Below are positions 45,083 to 55,452 of a stretch of DNA of 57,792 nt, in pieces. A model generated the notes under the pieces. The model did no database searches. It was given only the letters and a program-made list of their open reading frames with translations, and was not told where the DNA came from. The stretch is taken from the NCBI GenBank assembly GCA_023375785.1, contig SZWC01002393.1:68136-125927 (forward strand), in the 5' to 3' direction. The DNA comes from Penium margaritaceum. Taxonomy: Eukaryota > Streptophyta > Zygnematophyceae > Desmidiales > Peniaceae. Each line of letters opens with the position of its first letter. The stretch's first letter is position 1. The position numbers and the translations under genes were made by a program.

Positions 45083-47760
45083 TCATCCTTCCTCTGCCGC
45101 ACTCCTCATGCCGAAACCATGAATGCCTGCATAGTGCAAGTCACCCTCCAGCGGCTTGGTCATGCAGTCAGCAAGCATGCTCTTGGTTCCGCAATGCTGC
45201 ATGTCCACCACGTTCTTCATGACCAGGTCATGTGAGTCATGGTAATGTATGTCGATGTGCTTTGTTTTCCAAGAGATGATCTCATCTTCAGCAATAGAGA
45301 TGGTACTCATGTTTTCCATATGTATGATCGTGGCATCCTTCAATGGCATTGTCATTTTGCCAAGCAAGCTACGCTACCACTCAGTTTCCTTGCACAACTC
45401 AGAGAGAGGAATGTACTCTGCGTCAGCTGTGGACACGAAACACAATCTTGCCTTCTGCTGGCCCATGAGATGGCAGCGTAATTCAAGATGCACACGTATC
45501 CAGAGGTAGATTTGCGGGCGTCAAGATCAAGGCGTCACGATCCTCCACAGTCGGCGTTGGTGTAGCACTTCAGGCAGAGGGGGTCCGTACCTTCTTGGTC
45601 TCCAAGGACGAGACCCATGTGACGCGTTTTCTACAGATAACGCAAGGTGCGCTTGACTGCCTACCAATGGTGTGGCCCTGGGTTGGCCACGAAACTGCTC
45701 ACTTGTCCCACACCATAGCAGATGTCGGGACGAGTCCGTACCATGGCGTACATGATTCTACCCACATCGGACTGGGAGGGGATGTCTTACATCTCCCTTC
45801 GTTCTGCATTGTTGCTTGGTGACATGGAGGCCTTCAGCTTTGTATCGGTTGTCATTGGGGTGCTAACAGATTTGCAGTCTTCCATGTGATAGTGCTCTAG
45901 TACCTCACGGATGCATTTGGTTTCGTTGAGTTCAATGGTGCGTACTGCTCTGTTAAGGTGGATGGTAATCCCGAGGTCGTACTCAAGAGGGCCCATGTCC
46001 TTCATCGTGAACCTTTTTCTTAGGTCAGACTTCAGCTCATCTAGCAGCTCCACTAAAGACGATCAGATCATCACATCATCCTCATGTAGTGAAACCAATA
46101 GCTGGCCTCTCCCATCATCGTGCACGTACATGCTCAGGTCATTCTGGCAATGCGTGAAGGAGAGAACGGTTATGAAACTGTCCATCTCTTTGCACCACAT
46201 CCTTGGGACCTGTTTTAGCCTGTAGAGCGCATTCACCAACTTGTACACCTTGCCCTTGGGAGCTTTGACTCATTCGGGCACATCCAACAGCACTTCCTTG
46301 TCGAGCTTCCCGTTCAGGAAAGCAGTTGCGTCATCCATCTGGTGTTTCTCCAGGTTCTTTGCGGTTGCAATGGGAAGGAGAGAGGGGATGGAGGCAAAGG
46401 TCACGACGGGCGCGAATGTCTCGTTGTACTTGGAGCCTGGCCGTTGAAGAAAGCCCTTGGCCACTACCCTCACCTTGAACTTTTTGATTTTTCCATCTTA
46501 CTTCTTCACTTCAAGGACCCACTTGGATCCCATCACGTGGGCCTTGTTGAGTCTATCCACCAGCACCCATGTGTAGTTCTCGTCAATGGACTTGAGCTCA
46601 CTGTCCAGTGCCTCCTTCCAATTGGCTTCGTCTGGGCCGTTCATCACCTCCGCCATTGTGGATGACTCTCCCTGAGCCATGCACAACCAGCTAAGGCCGG
46701 TCCAATCGTCCTCATACTACAAAGGTGCTTTCTTTGGTGGCAAACTAGGCCGGGATACTGATGCGACTTCTTGCTCTACTACTGGTGCTACTACAGGTGG
46801 TGGTGTGTTGTCGTTGTTGTTGGAAGAGTCGTCGGACTCCAAGTCAAACTCGGAAGCCCCGGACGCCTCGGTATCTGCGTCCATGTCAGATGTTGTGTCA
46901 TCCTATGCAGCTGCTCTCCCATTCCCACCACCTACTGGAAAAGTGAGCCAGTTGTCCAGTGTTTGGTCTTTGGACTCAAGCATCACTATCCACACTCCCA
47001 CCTTGGGAGCAAGGATCGGGTCTAGCAGCTCTCCCTTTCCAAGGGTACGTTTGTCTAACTCAATGTTGCGGCTCCTCACGAGTTTGCCTGATGCCTCATC
47101 TTAAAGCCAACAGGCTTTGTGTGATGTGTTGTACCCAACCATGACGCACTTCTTGGAACGTGCATCGAGCTTGCCTCCACCTTCTCCCGACTGGATCTTC
47201 ACCCATGTAGTTGACCCAAACACCTTCAAATGAGAGGCGTTGCATTTCTCTCCCGACCATGCTTCCTATTGGGTCTTCAGCTGCCTGCCCTGTTTGTTTG
47301 CATGCTTCCACAAGGCGGTTGCTGGTGTGAGGTCCAAGAGGTAGCAAGCCATTGTTGCTGCTTCAGCCCAAAATTGAGGTGGGAGCTTGGCCACAAAGAG
47401 TATGCTTTGCACAATGCCGAGTAGGGTCTGGTTCATCCTCTTAGCCAATCCATTGCTTTGGGGGTTGTAAGGGGTGGTTTGCTCGTGGCAGATGCCATTA
47501 TGCTTGAGCGAAGGCTTGGATTCCTTGTCGTCACTCCCGTTTTCCTTTGGAGTGTCTTTACCTTCTTGGACATTTGCCACTCTACCATGGCGACGAACTC
47601 AAGGAGCTGCTCCTTGACCTCTCCCTTGGTTTTGAGGAAGTAGATCCACAATTTGCAATTTTGGTCGTCGATGAAGGTCAGGAAGTACTTGCTTCCTCCA
47701 TTAGATGTCGTGCGGAAGGGTCCGCACACGTCACTGTGGATCAGGTCCAAGACATTGTCC
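45083..47760 (-). pseudogene. Copia E integrase, RT and RNase H, 5'-truncated
   Basis: The fragment begins inside integrase at LDLIHSDVCGPF (47750) and continues with YFLTFIDD, NPQSNGLAKRMNQTLL and FWAEAATMACYLLDLTPA. The Glu of the DDE triad lies in a damaged LAKRMN context (normally VAERMN). An acidic linker, RT (SKWVLEVKK, FAPVVTFASIPSLLP) and a box read LHEDDVMI follow; this keeps DD but loses the Tyr. RNase H has ARKSTSGYVCIL and ends ADCMTKPLEGDLHYAG. Many stops and frameshifts. It resembles element A more than C. Gag and protease are missing; the break at 47760 coincides with hAT fragment T2. Confidence 0.88.
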
Positions 47761-47761
47761 T

Positions 47762-48330
47762 AAGGGTGTTCACGAGTTTGGACTCGCGATTCTGGAAGAA
47801 ATACTTGAATACCGGATCTGAGTCCAGTGGGGGACTCGGACTCGCGTGCCTAGAGTAGCACTAGACTCGGACTCCCGAGTCCACGTTGAGACTCGCGAGT
47901 CCTGCAACTAACAAGTTTGGGGAGTGTTTACTCGCGATTATAGAGCACGTATACTCGCAAGTCCCCTGCACGCATGTGTCACCATTTTGTGAAAGAGCCT
48001 CCATACATCTTTACTTTCTCTTCTACTTACATGTGGAACATGACTTTGATCTACAATGTCAAGTCAGTTCTCAAGTGAATTAGAATGGTCCATGGGATCC
48101 ATGGCATGCATCATGTAGTTTGCAGCTCACACTTCATCCTTCAATAACAACGTAGTTTACAGCCACTTGTACATTTACACTCCTTACAAATCCTTTTCTT
48201 CCATTCAAGCAATAGATGTAACCCACTTAACCACCATAGTTGTCCTAGTGCCTTTTTCATCTGCTTAATCACATTTGGTTCTGTCTTTCACCCTAACACT
48301 TCGCATTGAGCGTCATGGTAGCAAGTTGTG
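47762..48330. repeat. hAT T2 terminal region with palindromic subterminal repeats
   Basis: The end starts TAAGGGTGTTCACGAG right after the copia E sequence, similar to hAT termini. GACTCGCGAGTC-like motifs recur at about 47786, 47850, 47870 and 47895, plus ACTCGCGA near 47930. Such subterminal repeats are known transposase-binding sites in hAT elements. The rest, to 48330, holds nothing else recognised. Confidence 0.6.
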
Positions 48331-48470
48331 CTTTGTAGAAAACAAAGCAGGCTGGAGATCACTGAATTAGAAAGAAAATTTAAGACCTTTGTAAGAACCT
48401 GTGACATTTCAACAACATCATCATCATCACAGACTCCATCATCACCATTCCTCCCCTCATGGTCATCCTC

Positions 48471-48558
<88 letters not shown>

Positions 48559-49260
48559 CTTTCACTGTCACTTTCCTCACTCTCTTCTCCACCCTCATTC
48601 TCTCCTGCAGTTTTGCCCTCTGCTTATGTGGCCAAAGCCGCCTTCTAACTCTTCTGAAACATGCCCAGAAGGATGCACAGGGAAGTCCTTGAGAGTTGGG
48701 TCATTGATCCATGTTTTTAAGCAAAGCAATATCTGCGCAGTACACTACTTCAATGAGTGCCTAAAATCTGTCACCACACGCCCCCCAAGCAAGAAATTCC
48801 TCTCACTTGGAGTGCTTGTGGCAGGCACAGCTAGCAGGTCAAGCACGTACAACGCAATCGTAGGGTACTGCTGCTCATTTTCCTTGTGGAAATTGAGAAT
48901 TTTGCACTTCCGACCAGCCTTAACGTTGTTCTTGTACGCATCCACCTCCTTCTCTAGAGTTTCTGGCACCACGTCTGTTTTGTCTGCTTCAAGCTCCTCG
49001 TATGTTGAAGTTAGGATCTCCACATACCTTAGGAATGCATCACAAAACTTCTTACAACTGTTGATCACTTGAATTACACGCCTCAAGGCATTACTGTGCA
49101 CAACCTGCACATTTCTGATCTGCTCAGTTCCTTGTACTCAGTTTGAGTTATGACACAATTGTCAAGAGCCTCAATCAGGCATTCAACTGGACGAATCCTC
49201 TCTTGCCAATTCCAACAGTATGCTGCATTAATTGAATGATGAAGTACAGGCGAAGCAATC
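48331..49260 (-). pseudogene. hAT transposase C-terminal fragment T2
   Basis: Minus-strand 49110-48745 encodes 121 residues including YVLDLLAVPATSTPSERNF and LLGGRVVTDFRHSLK, a well-preserved hAT dimerisation domain with the SERxF core intact. After a stop the frame continues LLCLKTWINDP, as in family members. Upstream, about 49120-49250, the minus strand reads CWNWQERIRPVECLIEALDN, a plausible preceding segment. Downstream is an acidic tail containing the (TCA)n microsatellite. The DNA-binding and catalytic domains are not found. Confidence 0.8.
48466..48558. repeat. (TCA)n microsatellite in the hAT T2 acidic tail
   Basis: About 30 near-perfect ATC/TCA units. On the transposase strand one frame reads as a long poly-Asp run continuing EESEESDSESD. 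T1 has an acidic tail at the same place but without the repeat expansion, so the run probably grew from a few Asp codons by slippage. It is in a different frame from the dimerisation domain. Confidence 0.85.
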
Positions 49261-50526
49261 TACAAATGAAACTACTACCTACTTACACTAGTCTAAGCAG
49301 CAGAAAATACACAGGGGCAAGGTGCTTATCGAGCCTCAGACTGTCTGGCACTCCGGTGTCTTATCTTCGGTAGTCACGGCTGAACCAGATGCCGGTCTCG
49401 AGCACACCGAGGTTGGCGGACGCCCAGCGCCCTCGGTGCTCGTCAATGCAAGAGGAGCGGTCACTCGCACTCTTGGTCACTCGACGGTTGTGATCAGTCT
49501 GTCGTGTCCAGCTGCAATCATCCACCGTCTGATCGCCTATTGCAAAGATCTTCAGCCTTGTCGACAGCTGTTGCTCACACTCTGTCGAGGACCGAGAGGT
49601 CCTTGATCCTCCACCGTTGGATCTCCCTTTACAAAGATCTTCCCTTCCAATCCTCAGTCCACCGCCGTAGTTCCTGCTTTTCTTGTGCCGAGCAGTTGGA
49701 CATAAACTATGCTGCTTTTGTCTGCCTGTTGTAGTAGAAGGTATGCCACTTTCTTCGTTTGGCCTTGCCTTCCTATCCAGCTGTTGGATTGAGCTGAAAC
49801 TTGGAGCGTAGCATATTGATCATGAGATCAATACCCCTCTGCCCGAACTGTCCGAGGGAGGGTTTAGGTCCCCCGCGTCCTGGCCCCACAGGTGAGCTGG
49901 CATCCACAGCCCACCATCGGGGAATGCATACCAAACAGCAGCAGCACGCTCATATGCGTCGCAGAAATGCGAATGCGGCCGTCGTGGGTGCAGCCGACCA
50001 CCGGCCAAAAATGACGTGGCTGTAGGCTGGCCTCCCCCGGGAGAGAGGATAGTAGGACCGCGGACAATGTGCGAAAGCGTCCTGAAAGGGCGAGAGAGAA
50101 GAAGCAAGCAAGTAGTCAATGAGTCAAGAATTCAGCATGGGGTTTGTCACAAATCTAGGGTGGAACTGCGAACGGGAAACCGCAAGGTCAAGGGGCAATG
50201 CACAGGGAGAAGCACAAACAGCAGAGCAGAAGCAGGCAGAAGCAAGCGGGGGGTAGAGCGACAACACTTCGAACAGCCACCAGATCCAACGCCTCATGTG
50301 GGGGGATCCGGGAGGCCAGGTGAGGAGCAGGAGAGAGAGCAGAGCAAAGAGGAGAGGGGCTTGGTGGCCATGCCCGTCCCGGTTCCATGCCAACGCCTAA
50401 TGTGGGGAGCACGGAAAATGAGCGGCACGGCGGCATTGCCAAGGGCCGCCTCCGTCTGTCCCAACGCCTCATGTGGGGGAAACAGAAGGAGACGACCAAA
50501 AGAGAGGGCAGATGCTAGGAAGCGAA
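49261..50526. other. Unassigned stretch, possibly the F 3' LTR
   Basis: No gene is recognised. ATCATCCACCGTCTGATC (49516) and ATCCTCCACCGTTGGATC (49606), each followed by similar text ending CAAAGATCTTC, form a diverged 90-bp direct duplication. The 18-bp motif CCAACGCCTCATGTGGGG occurs at 50286, 50390 (one change) and 50461. No polypurine tract is found at the edge of F, so its LTR boundary cannot be set. The plus-strand frame at 50016-50564 looks like chance. Confidence 0.4.
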
Positions 50527-53500
50527 GAGGCCAAGGCATGAGCAAAGAAGAGCGTGACGCTTAGAATCTAACGCCTTGGTGAGGATTTTGGCGGTCTGGT
50601 CAGCAGTGGAGACGTAGTGAAGCTGAACCTCGCCATCAGCGACGGCGTCGTGGACGTAGTGGAACAAGCGTTTGACGTGTTTTGTGCGGTCATGAAGAAC
50701 CGGGTCTTCAGTGAGAGCGATGGCGCCTTTGTTTTCTCAGTACAGAGTGGTGAATTCCAGTTGCTCGAAGCCCAGTTCAGCGAGTATCTTGCGACGCCAT
50801 ACGGCATCACGCGTTGATTCACTTTCTGCAAAATATTTGGCCTCTGTAGAAGAGAGGACCACGACGGATTGTTTCTTGGAGCTCCATCTGACGGACTGCC
50901 ATTAAGAAGGAATATGTACCCGGAGGTTGATTTGCTGGTGGAGTGGTCGCCGGAGAGATCGACGTCGCTGTACCCGATGAGAGTGTTGTTTCCGCTGCCT
51001 TGATAACGGATCTGAAGCGCTGCAGTTCTGCGGAGGTAGCGGATGGACCGCTTGGCGGTGACAAGATGAGCTTGTGAGGGAGTTTGACAGCCTTGACTGA
51101 GGATACCAATGGCATAGGAGAGGTCGGGTCGCGTAGCGACGAAGGCATACATGAGGGAGCCGGCTATGCGCGGGTAGATTTTTGTGTCCGCGAGAGAGGA
51201 TGTGGTGTCAGCTGTAACAGGTTTGGTCAGGCCGTGTTGAGCAGCCAAAGGAGTGTCCATGGGAGATGCGGCTTCGAGGCCAAACGTCTCGGCAACACGG
51301 TTGGCATATGTCTGTTGCGAGAGGGAAGTTTGGCCATGAGCGTTTTCAGGAGAGACCTGGATTCCCAAGTAGCAGCTGAGTGGTCCCATGTCAGACATAT
51401 TGAACTGCAAAGTGAGTTGTTGTTTGAAGGTGGAGATGACGGACATGGTGGGCCCAAAGAGGATCAGGTCACCAACGTATAGTACAACGCCGAGTGAGTG
51501 TTTGCTTGCTCAGAAGTGCACGGAGTGGTTGGAATGAAGGCTTTGAAGTCCCTGCGTGAGGAAGAACTCATGGATCTTCTTGTTCCATTGGCGTGGAGCC
51601 GGCTTGAGGCCGTAGAGGGAGTGGTTGAGTTTGCAGACGTAGTCTTCCTGGCCGGCGACTTGAAATCCTTCGGGTTGAGTCATGTAGATGGTCTCATTGA
51701 GATTGTCATTGAGTATTGCGCACTTGACATCCATCTGCTGGAGGTGCCATTTTTTCACAGCTGCAAGGGAGAGGACGACGCGCATTGAAGAGTACTTTGC
51801 GACCGGGGCGAAGGGGTTGCTGCAGTTGATGCCTAGTACTTGACTGTAGCCGCGAGCAACAAGTCGGGCTTTGTAGCGTTCAATTTCACCTGCACTGTTC
51901 AGCTTAGTTTGGAACACCCATTGCACATGACAACAGGCTCACCTGATGGTTGTGGTACCAAGATCCATGTGTTCTGCTTCTGGAGTTGTGTGTATTCTTC
52001 CAGTGCAGCCTGGTACCAGTGAGCGGATTCTGGACTGCAAAGAGTGTCTTTGTAGATTGTGGGGTCGACGGCTTGGATGATGAGGGCCAGATCTTGAGTT
52101 GAAGATATGTTGGAGCGTGCCTCGTGCGTGTACTGCGTCAGAGTGGTGGAATAGCTGCCTGATGATCCGCAACTGTGTCAAGGGTCGCAGGTGCATGTAC
52201 AGCTGGGACGACAGGTGGCAGAACGCCATCATGTTCATCAGGCTGAGGATCGACGGAGAATTTTTTAAGAGGCTCCACTTCACTGGGGAGGTGAAGTATG
52301 GTGGCCATTGAAGTTGGGGTCCCTTGCACATTGCAGTTGGTGAAACGTTTGTTCAAAATAGGGTGACAGCTGCGAACGAACCTTTTGCTGGATGTATCCC
52401 AAAGACGGTAGATGTTGGCATAATCATCGTAGCCGAGAATAATGCAGGGCTGTCTTCTTGGTTCCATCTTGGATCGTTCTTTCGGGTGAATCCATGCATG
52501 GGCAGTGCAGCCGAAGATGCGTACTAGCCCAAGATGAGGTGGATGTCCCGTCCACGCTTCAAATGGTGTATGCATGCCTGCAGGGAGCTTTGATGTAGGA
52601 AGACGATTGATGATGTAAGCAGCTGTTAGAATCGCTTCGGCCCAAAAAACGGATGATAGCCGAGCTTTGTGAAGCATGCAGCGAGCTTTCTCAAGGAGTG
52701 TCTGGTTAATCCTTTCTGCTTTCCCATTTTGTTGAGGAGTCTTGGGAATGATAGTTTGATGTTGAATGCCTTTGTGGGCAAAGTACGACTTGAGATGACC
52801 ATCGACAATTTCTCCTCCGTTGTCTGATCTGATTTTCTTGACGGTGAGGTTGGTCTCATTTTCGATTTGCGTGATCCAGATCTTGAAGATGTCAGAACTT
52901 CAGACTTGTGACGAAGTACTTTGACCCATACCATGTGGCTGCATTTGTCATGGATCACCAGAAAGTAGTGCTTTCTGGACACGGACGGTTCCTTGATGTA
53001 GCAAAGATCCATGTGTAGAAGTTCCTGTTTTGCTGTTGTGCTGATGTCCGGATAGGACTGAAAACTGGCTTCATGATTTTCACCTGTGAGGCAGCCTGTG
53101 CATGGGGGAGCTGAGGCATGGTGATGCAACATTGAGGGCAGATCATTCACCAGTTGTTGGGTGGACATCTTGTGAAGTGTGCCGAAGCCAATGTGCCCCA
53201 GTCTCTTGTGCCAGAGTTCAGCTGCTGGATCTCAGATAACTGAGTTTGAGGTTCCATCACTGGCTGTAAATGCGAGCTCCAATGGAGTCATTGGGACTGT
53301 TGGTTCTTGGGTTTTTAGAACCCTGTGAGATTGCCGTTCCTCATGGCTACACTGGCCAGGGATTTGAGATTAAAGATGTGGCAGTTTTTTTCAGTGTCAA
53401 AAATCACCTTTAGTCCCTTGTCATTCATCCTTGTGACTGAGAGAAGGTTTGCCGCCAGATCGGAAACATAGAGGACATTTGTGAAAATTCATATTGCAGT

Positions 53501-53733
53501 ATTGCCCTTCAGAGAGATGCGAATACAAACTGAGTCTTCACCATATGCTGGAATGATACGCCCGTCTCTAACCCTGACTGGTCTTGGAGTTATGAAAGCT
53601 GTGTAGTTGGTGTACCAGTCCTTGAAAGTCATATGTCTGGTGCAGCCAAAATCAGTAATCCAGGCCAAGACTCCAGCTGCAAGATGGAAGGAACTTTCAA
53701 TGGAGAAAAAGGCCAGCTCTTCCAGGGAGAGTT
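50527..53733 (-). pseudogene. Copia F protease to RNase H, interrupted by C3
   Basis: A different copia lineage. The protease site near 53655 reads WITDFGCTRHMTFKDW (DFG in place of DSG). Integrase has CTGCLTGEN, a first catalytic Asp in LLHMDLCYIKEPS, and a core end with RLPTSKLPAGMHTPFEAWTG. RT has QWVFQTKLNSAGEIERYKAR and DVKCAILNDNLNETI. The catalytic YVDD is YVGD at about 51475. RNase H has STSKSTSGYIFLLNG and ends YVSTADQTAKILTKALDSK near 50560. Frameshifts separate the parts. The 5' portion of F should lie beyond C3, outside the window. Confidence 0.88.
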
Positions 53734-54707
53734 TGTTGAAAAATTGCCCCTCCGCATGCCCAAGTGCGGCGCCGGGAGGCGCTGACGAGCCGCCAGAAAA
53801 TGGAAACTCCGCCCCGGCGGATCTGGCGACTCGACATTTGCTCAGATCCTAAAATGAAGGATTGCCCCAAAACGTTGATGACTTGCTAAATTCGGTGGAA
53901 GTTGTTTCGCCGGAATCGGACAAGTATCAAGGGAGATATGGCCTTCCAAAGTTGGGGTATGCGCAGCGGCTCTGGGAGCCGGCTGCGACTCGAAATCCGG
54001 TCGATAATCGACCGGACCGAGAAACAAAGATACCATCTGGAGAAAATGCTCCGATAGTCCTGCCGAGGCGTCCGGTGGATGATCCACCTGATCCGGCGGA
54101 TCATCCACCGGATCCAGTAGTGCAGGTTGTTACTGAGGGACAGCCAAAATCCTGGCTCGACGTTCGAAACTCAGTAGTACGTTTTGTTACTCGGGGACTT
54201 GGTCAGAATTCTGACTGCAGGTCCGCGGACAGGTTTTAAACCTCGTCACACCCCATCACCAAACACGACCCAAAAGTGGGTAGGGTGCGTGGAAACAGTG
54301 CAGGAGACCCATACACCATGTGCAATGGGACATGCGCCTTGGGAAAGGCGCTTCGCACGTGAATGAAGGCGCCACGGCGAGTGGCGGCGTCAGGCTTCTG
54401 TGGTGGGTGAGACCTGCGCTTCGGCAAGCATAACTTGAGCTATGCTTGGCTGAATTGCGCGCAGTTTGGTGCGTTGGAAAGCTCGTGACTAGCCCTATAA
54501 ATGTTGTGATCATGTTCATGTTCAAAAACTAACGCAAAACGAAGTTATTCCCTTCGCAAACTCACTGTCTCTAATTTCCTGCTCACGTAGCGTGAAACGA
54601 CCAGAAAGCTCACGCTCAGTCTCAGATTTGCCCAAAACAGTAGACGTGAACCACTAGAGAAGATCAGACAAACGTCGGGACCGCACCACGCGGATCTCAT
54701 CCTGACA
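53734..54707 (+). repeat. 5' LTR of copia C3 (974 bp)
   Basis: Starts TGTTGAAAAATTGCCCC and ends CTGACA. A TATA box TATAAA lies at 54496-54501 in CCCTATAAATG. A 14-bp perfect inverted repeat occurs at 54072-54085 and 54098-54111 that is not preserved in C1 or C2. Confidence 0.92.
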
Positions 54708-54709
54708 AA

Positions 54710-54724
54710 GGGTTATGGGCCCAC
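54710..54724 (+). other. Primer-binding site of C3 (half tRNA-iMet)
   Basis: GGGTTATGGGCCCAC, perfectly complementary to the initiator tRNA-Met anticodon arm, 2 nt after the LTR. It is identical to the element A site although the two elements are otherwise distant. Confidence 0.87.
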
Positions 54725-54828
54725 TGGTCAGAATGAATCCAACGTTCACGTCTTCCGCAGTGCACGGGATCATCATCTTGGACGTCGCCGTGAAGTTCTG
54801 AGAACTCGTCAGAGTAGCAGCTGCGCAC

Positions 54829-55452
54829 ATGGCGCAGAAGGAGACGCAACCCATTCAGAAGTATGCGGGTGGCCCGGGTTTCGGGCTATGGAGGTGGCAG
54901 TTTGAGCTGCACCTCTCGCATAAGGGGCTGCTGGACGTCATGTCAGGAAAGGAGGAGCTCACAGAGGCGACTGCTACGGACGCGGAGAAGCAGGCCTTCG
55001 AAAAGAAGAACACGGAGGCGCTCATGCTCCTGGTGTCCGGGACAGCCGAGTCGCAGTGGGGCTACTTTCAAGGCTGCAAGCTGGCAGCCAAATCTTGGCA
55101 AAAGCTTTGTGCCATCCACCAATCCAAGTCGCTCGCGAACAAAATCTTCGCGATGAAGCGACTCCTCACGGTGAGAATCGAGGAGGGCGATGATGTCATC
55201 TCCACCATGCAGCAGATTGAGTCGCTCGCCTTGCAATGCAATGACGTGGGGTGGAAGATCGACACGCAGCTGCAGGCGATGGCCCTCCTCATGGCCCTAC
55301 CTGACAGTTGGGGTCCACTCATCACCGTTCTCGGAGGATGGTCAGAGGACAAGCTCACCTATGGCGCGGTCGCAGAGTACATCCGCAACGAGGCGCAGGG
55401 CGGAGCTCCGGGGAGTCCTCGTCTTCCTCATTGGCCCTCGTCACCAAAATGA
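54829..55452 (+). pseudogene. Copia C3 Gag with a late frameshift
   Basis: The ATG at 54829 starts MAQKETQPIQKYAG, the same start as C2. The protein has the copia Gag (UBN2-type) pattern: LWRWQFELHL, then KNTEALMLLVSG, KLCAIHQSKSLANKIF and LPDSWGPLITVLGGW. By comparison with C2, one base has been lost around 55395-55425, just after EYIRNEAQ. The frame then runs out at 55452 while the true continuation lies in the next frame. The start is well placed, 122 bases after the LTR. In the family, Gag forms the particle that packages the RNA. Confidence 0.93.

Noticed and set aside
48401..49072. 223-residue plus-strand frame with a long His run
   Set aside because: It is the antisense shadow of the hAT fragment and its TCA microsatellite.
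50016..50564. 182-residue plus-strand open frame
   Set aside because: Arg/Gly/Glu-rich, no domain, GC-rich repeats inflate the frame, and it overlaps the end of copia F on the other strand.
55308..55420. ATG at 55308 as a real start of C3 pol
   Set aside because: These codons are an out-of-frame reading of Gag; the meaningful frame enters only after the one-base deletion near 55400.
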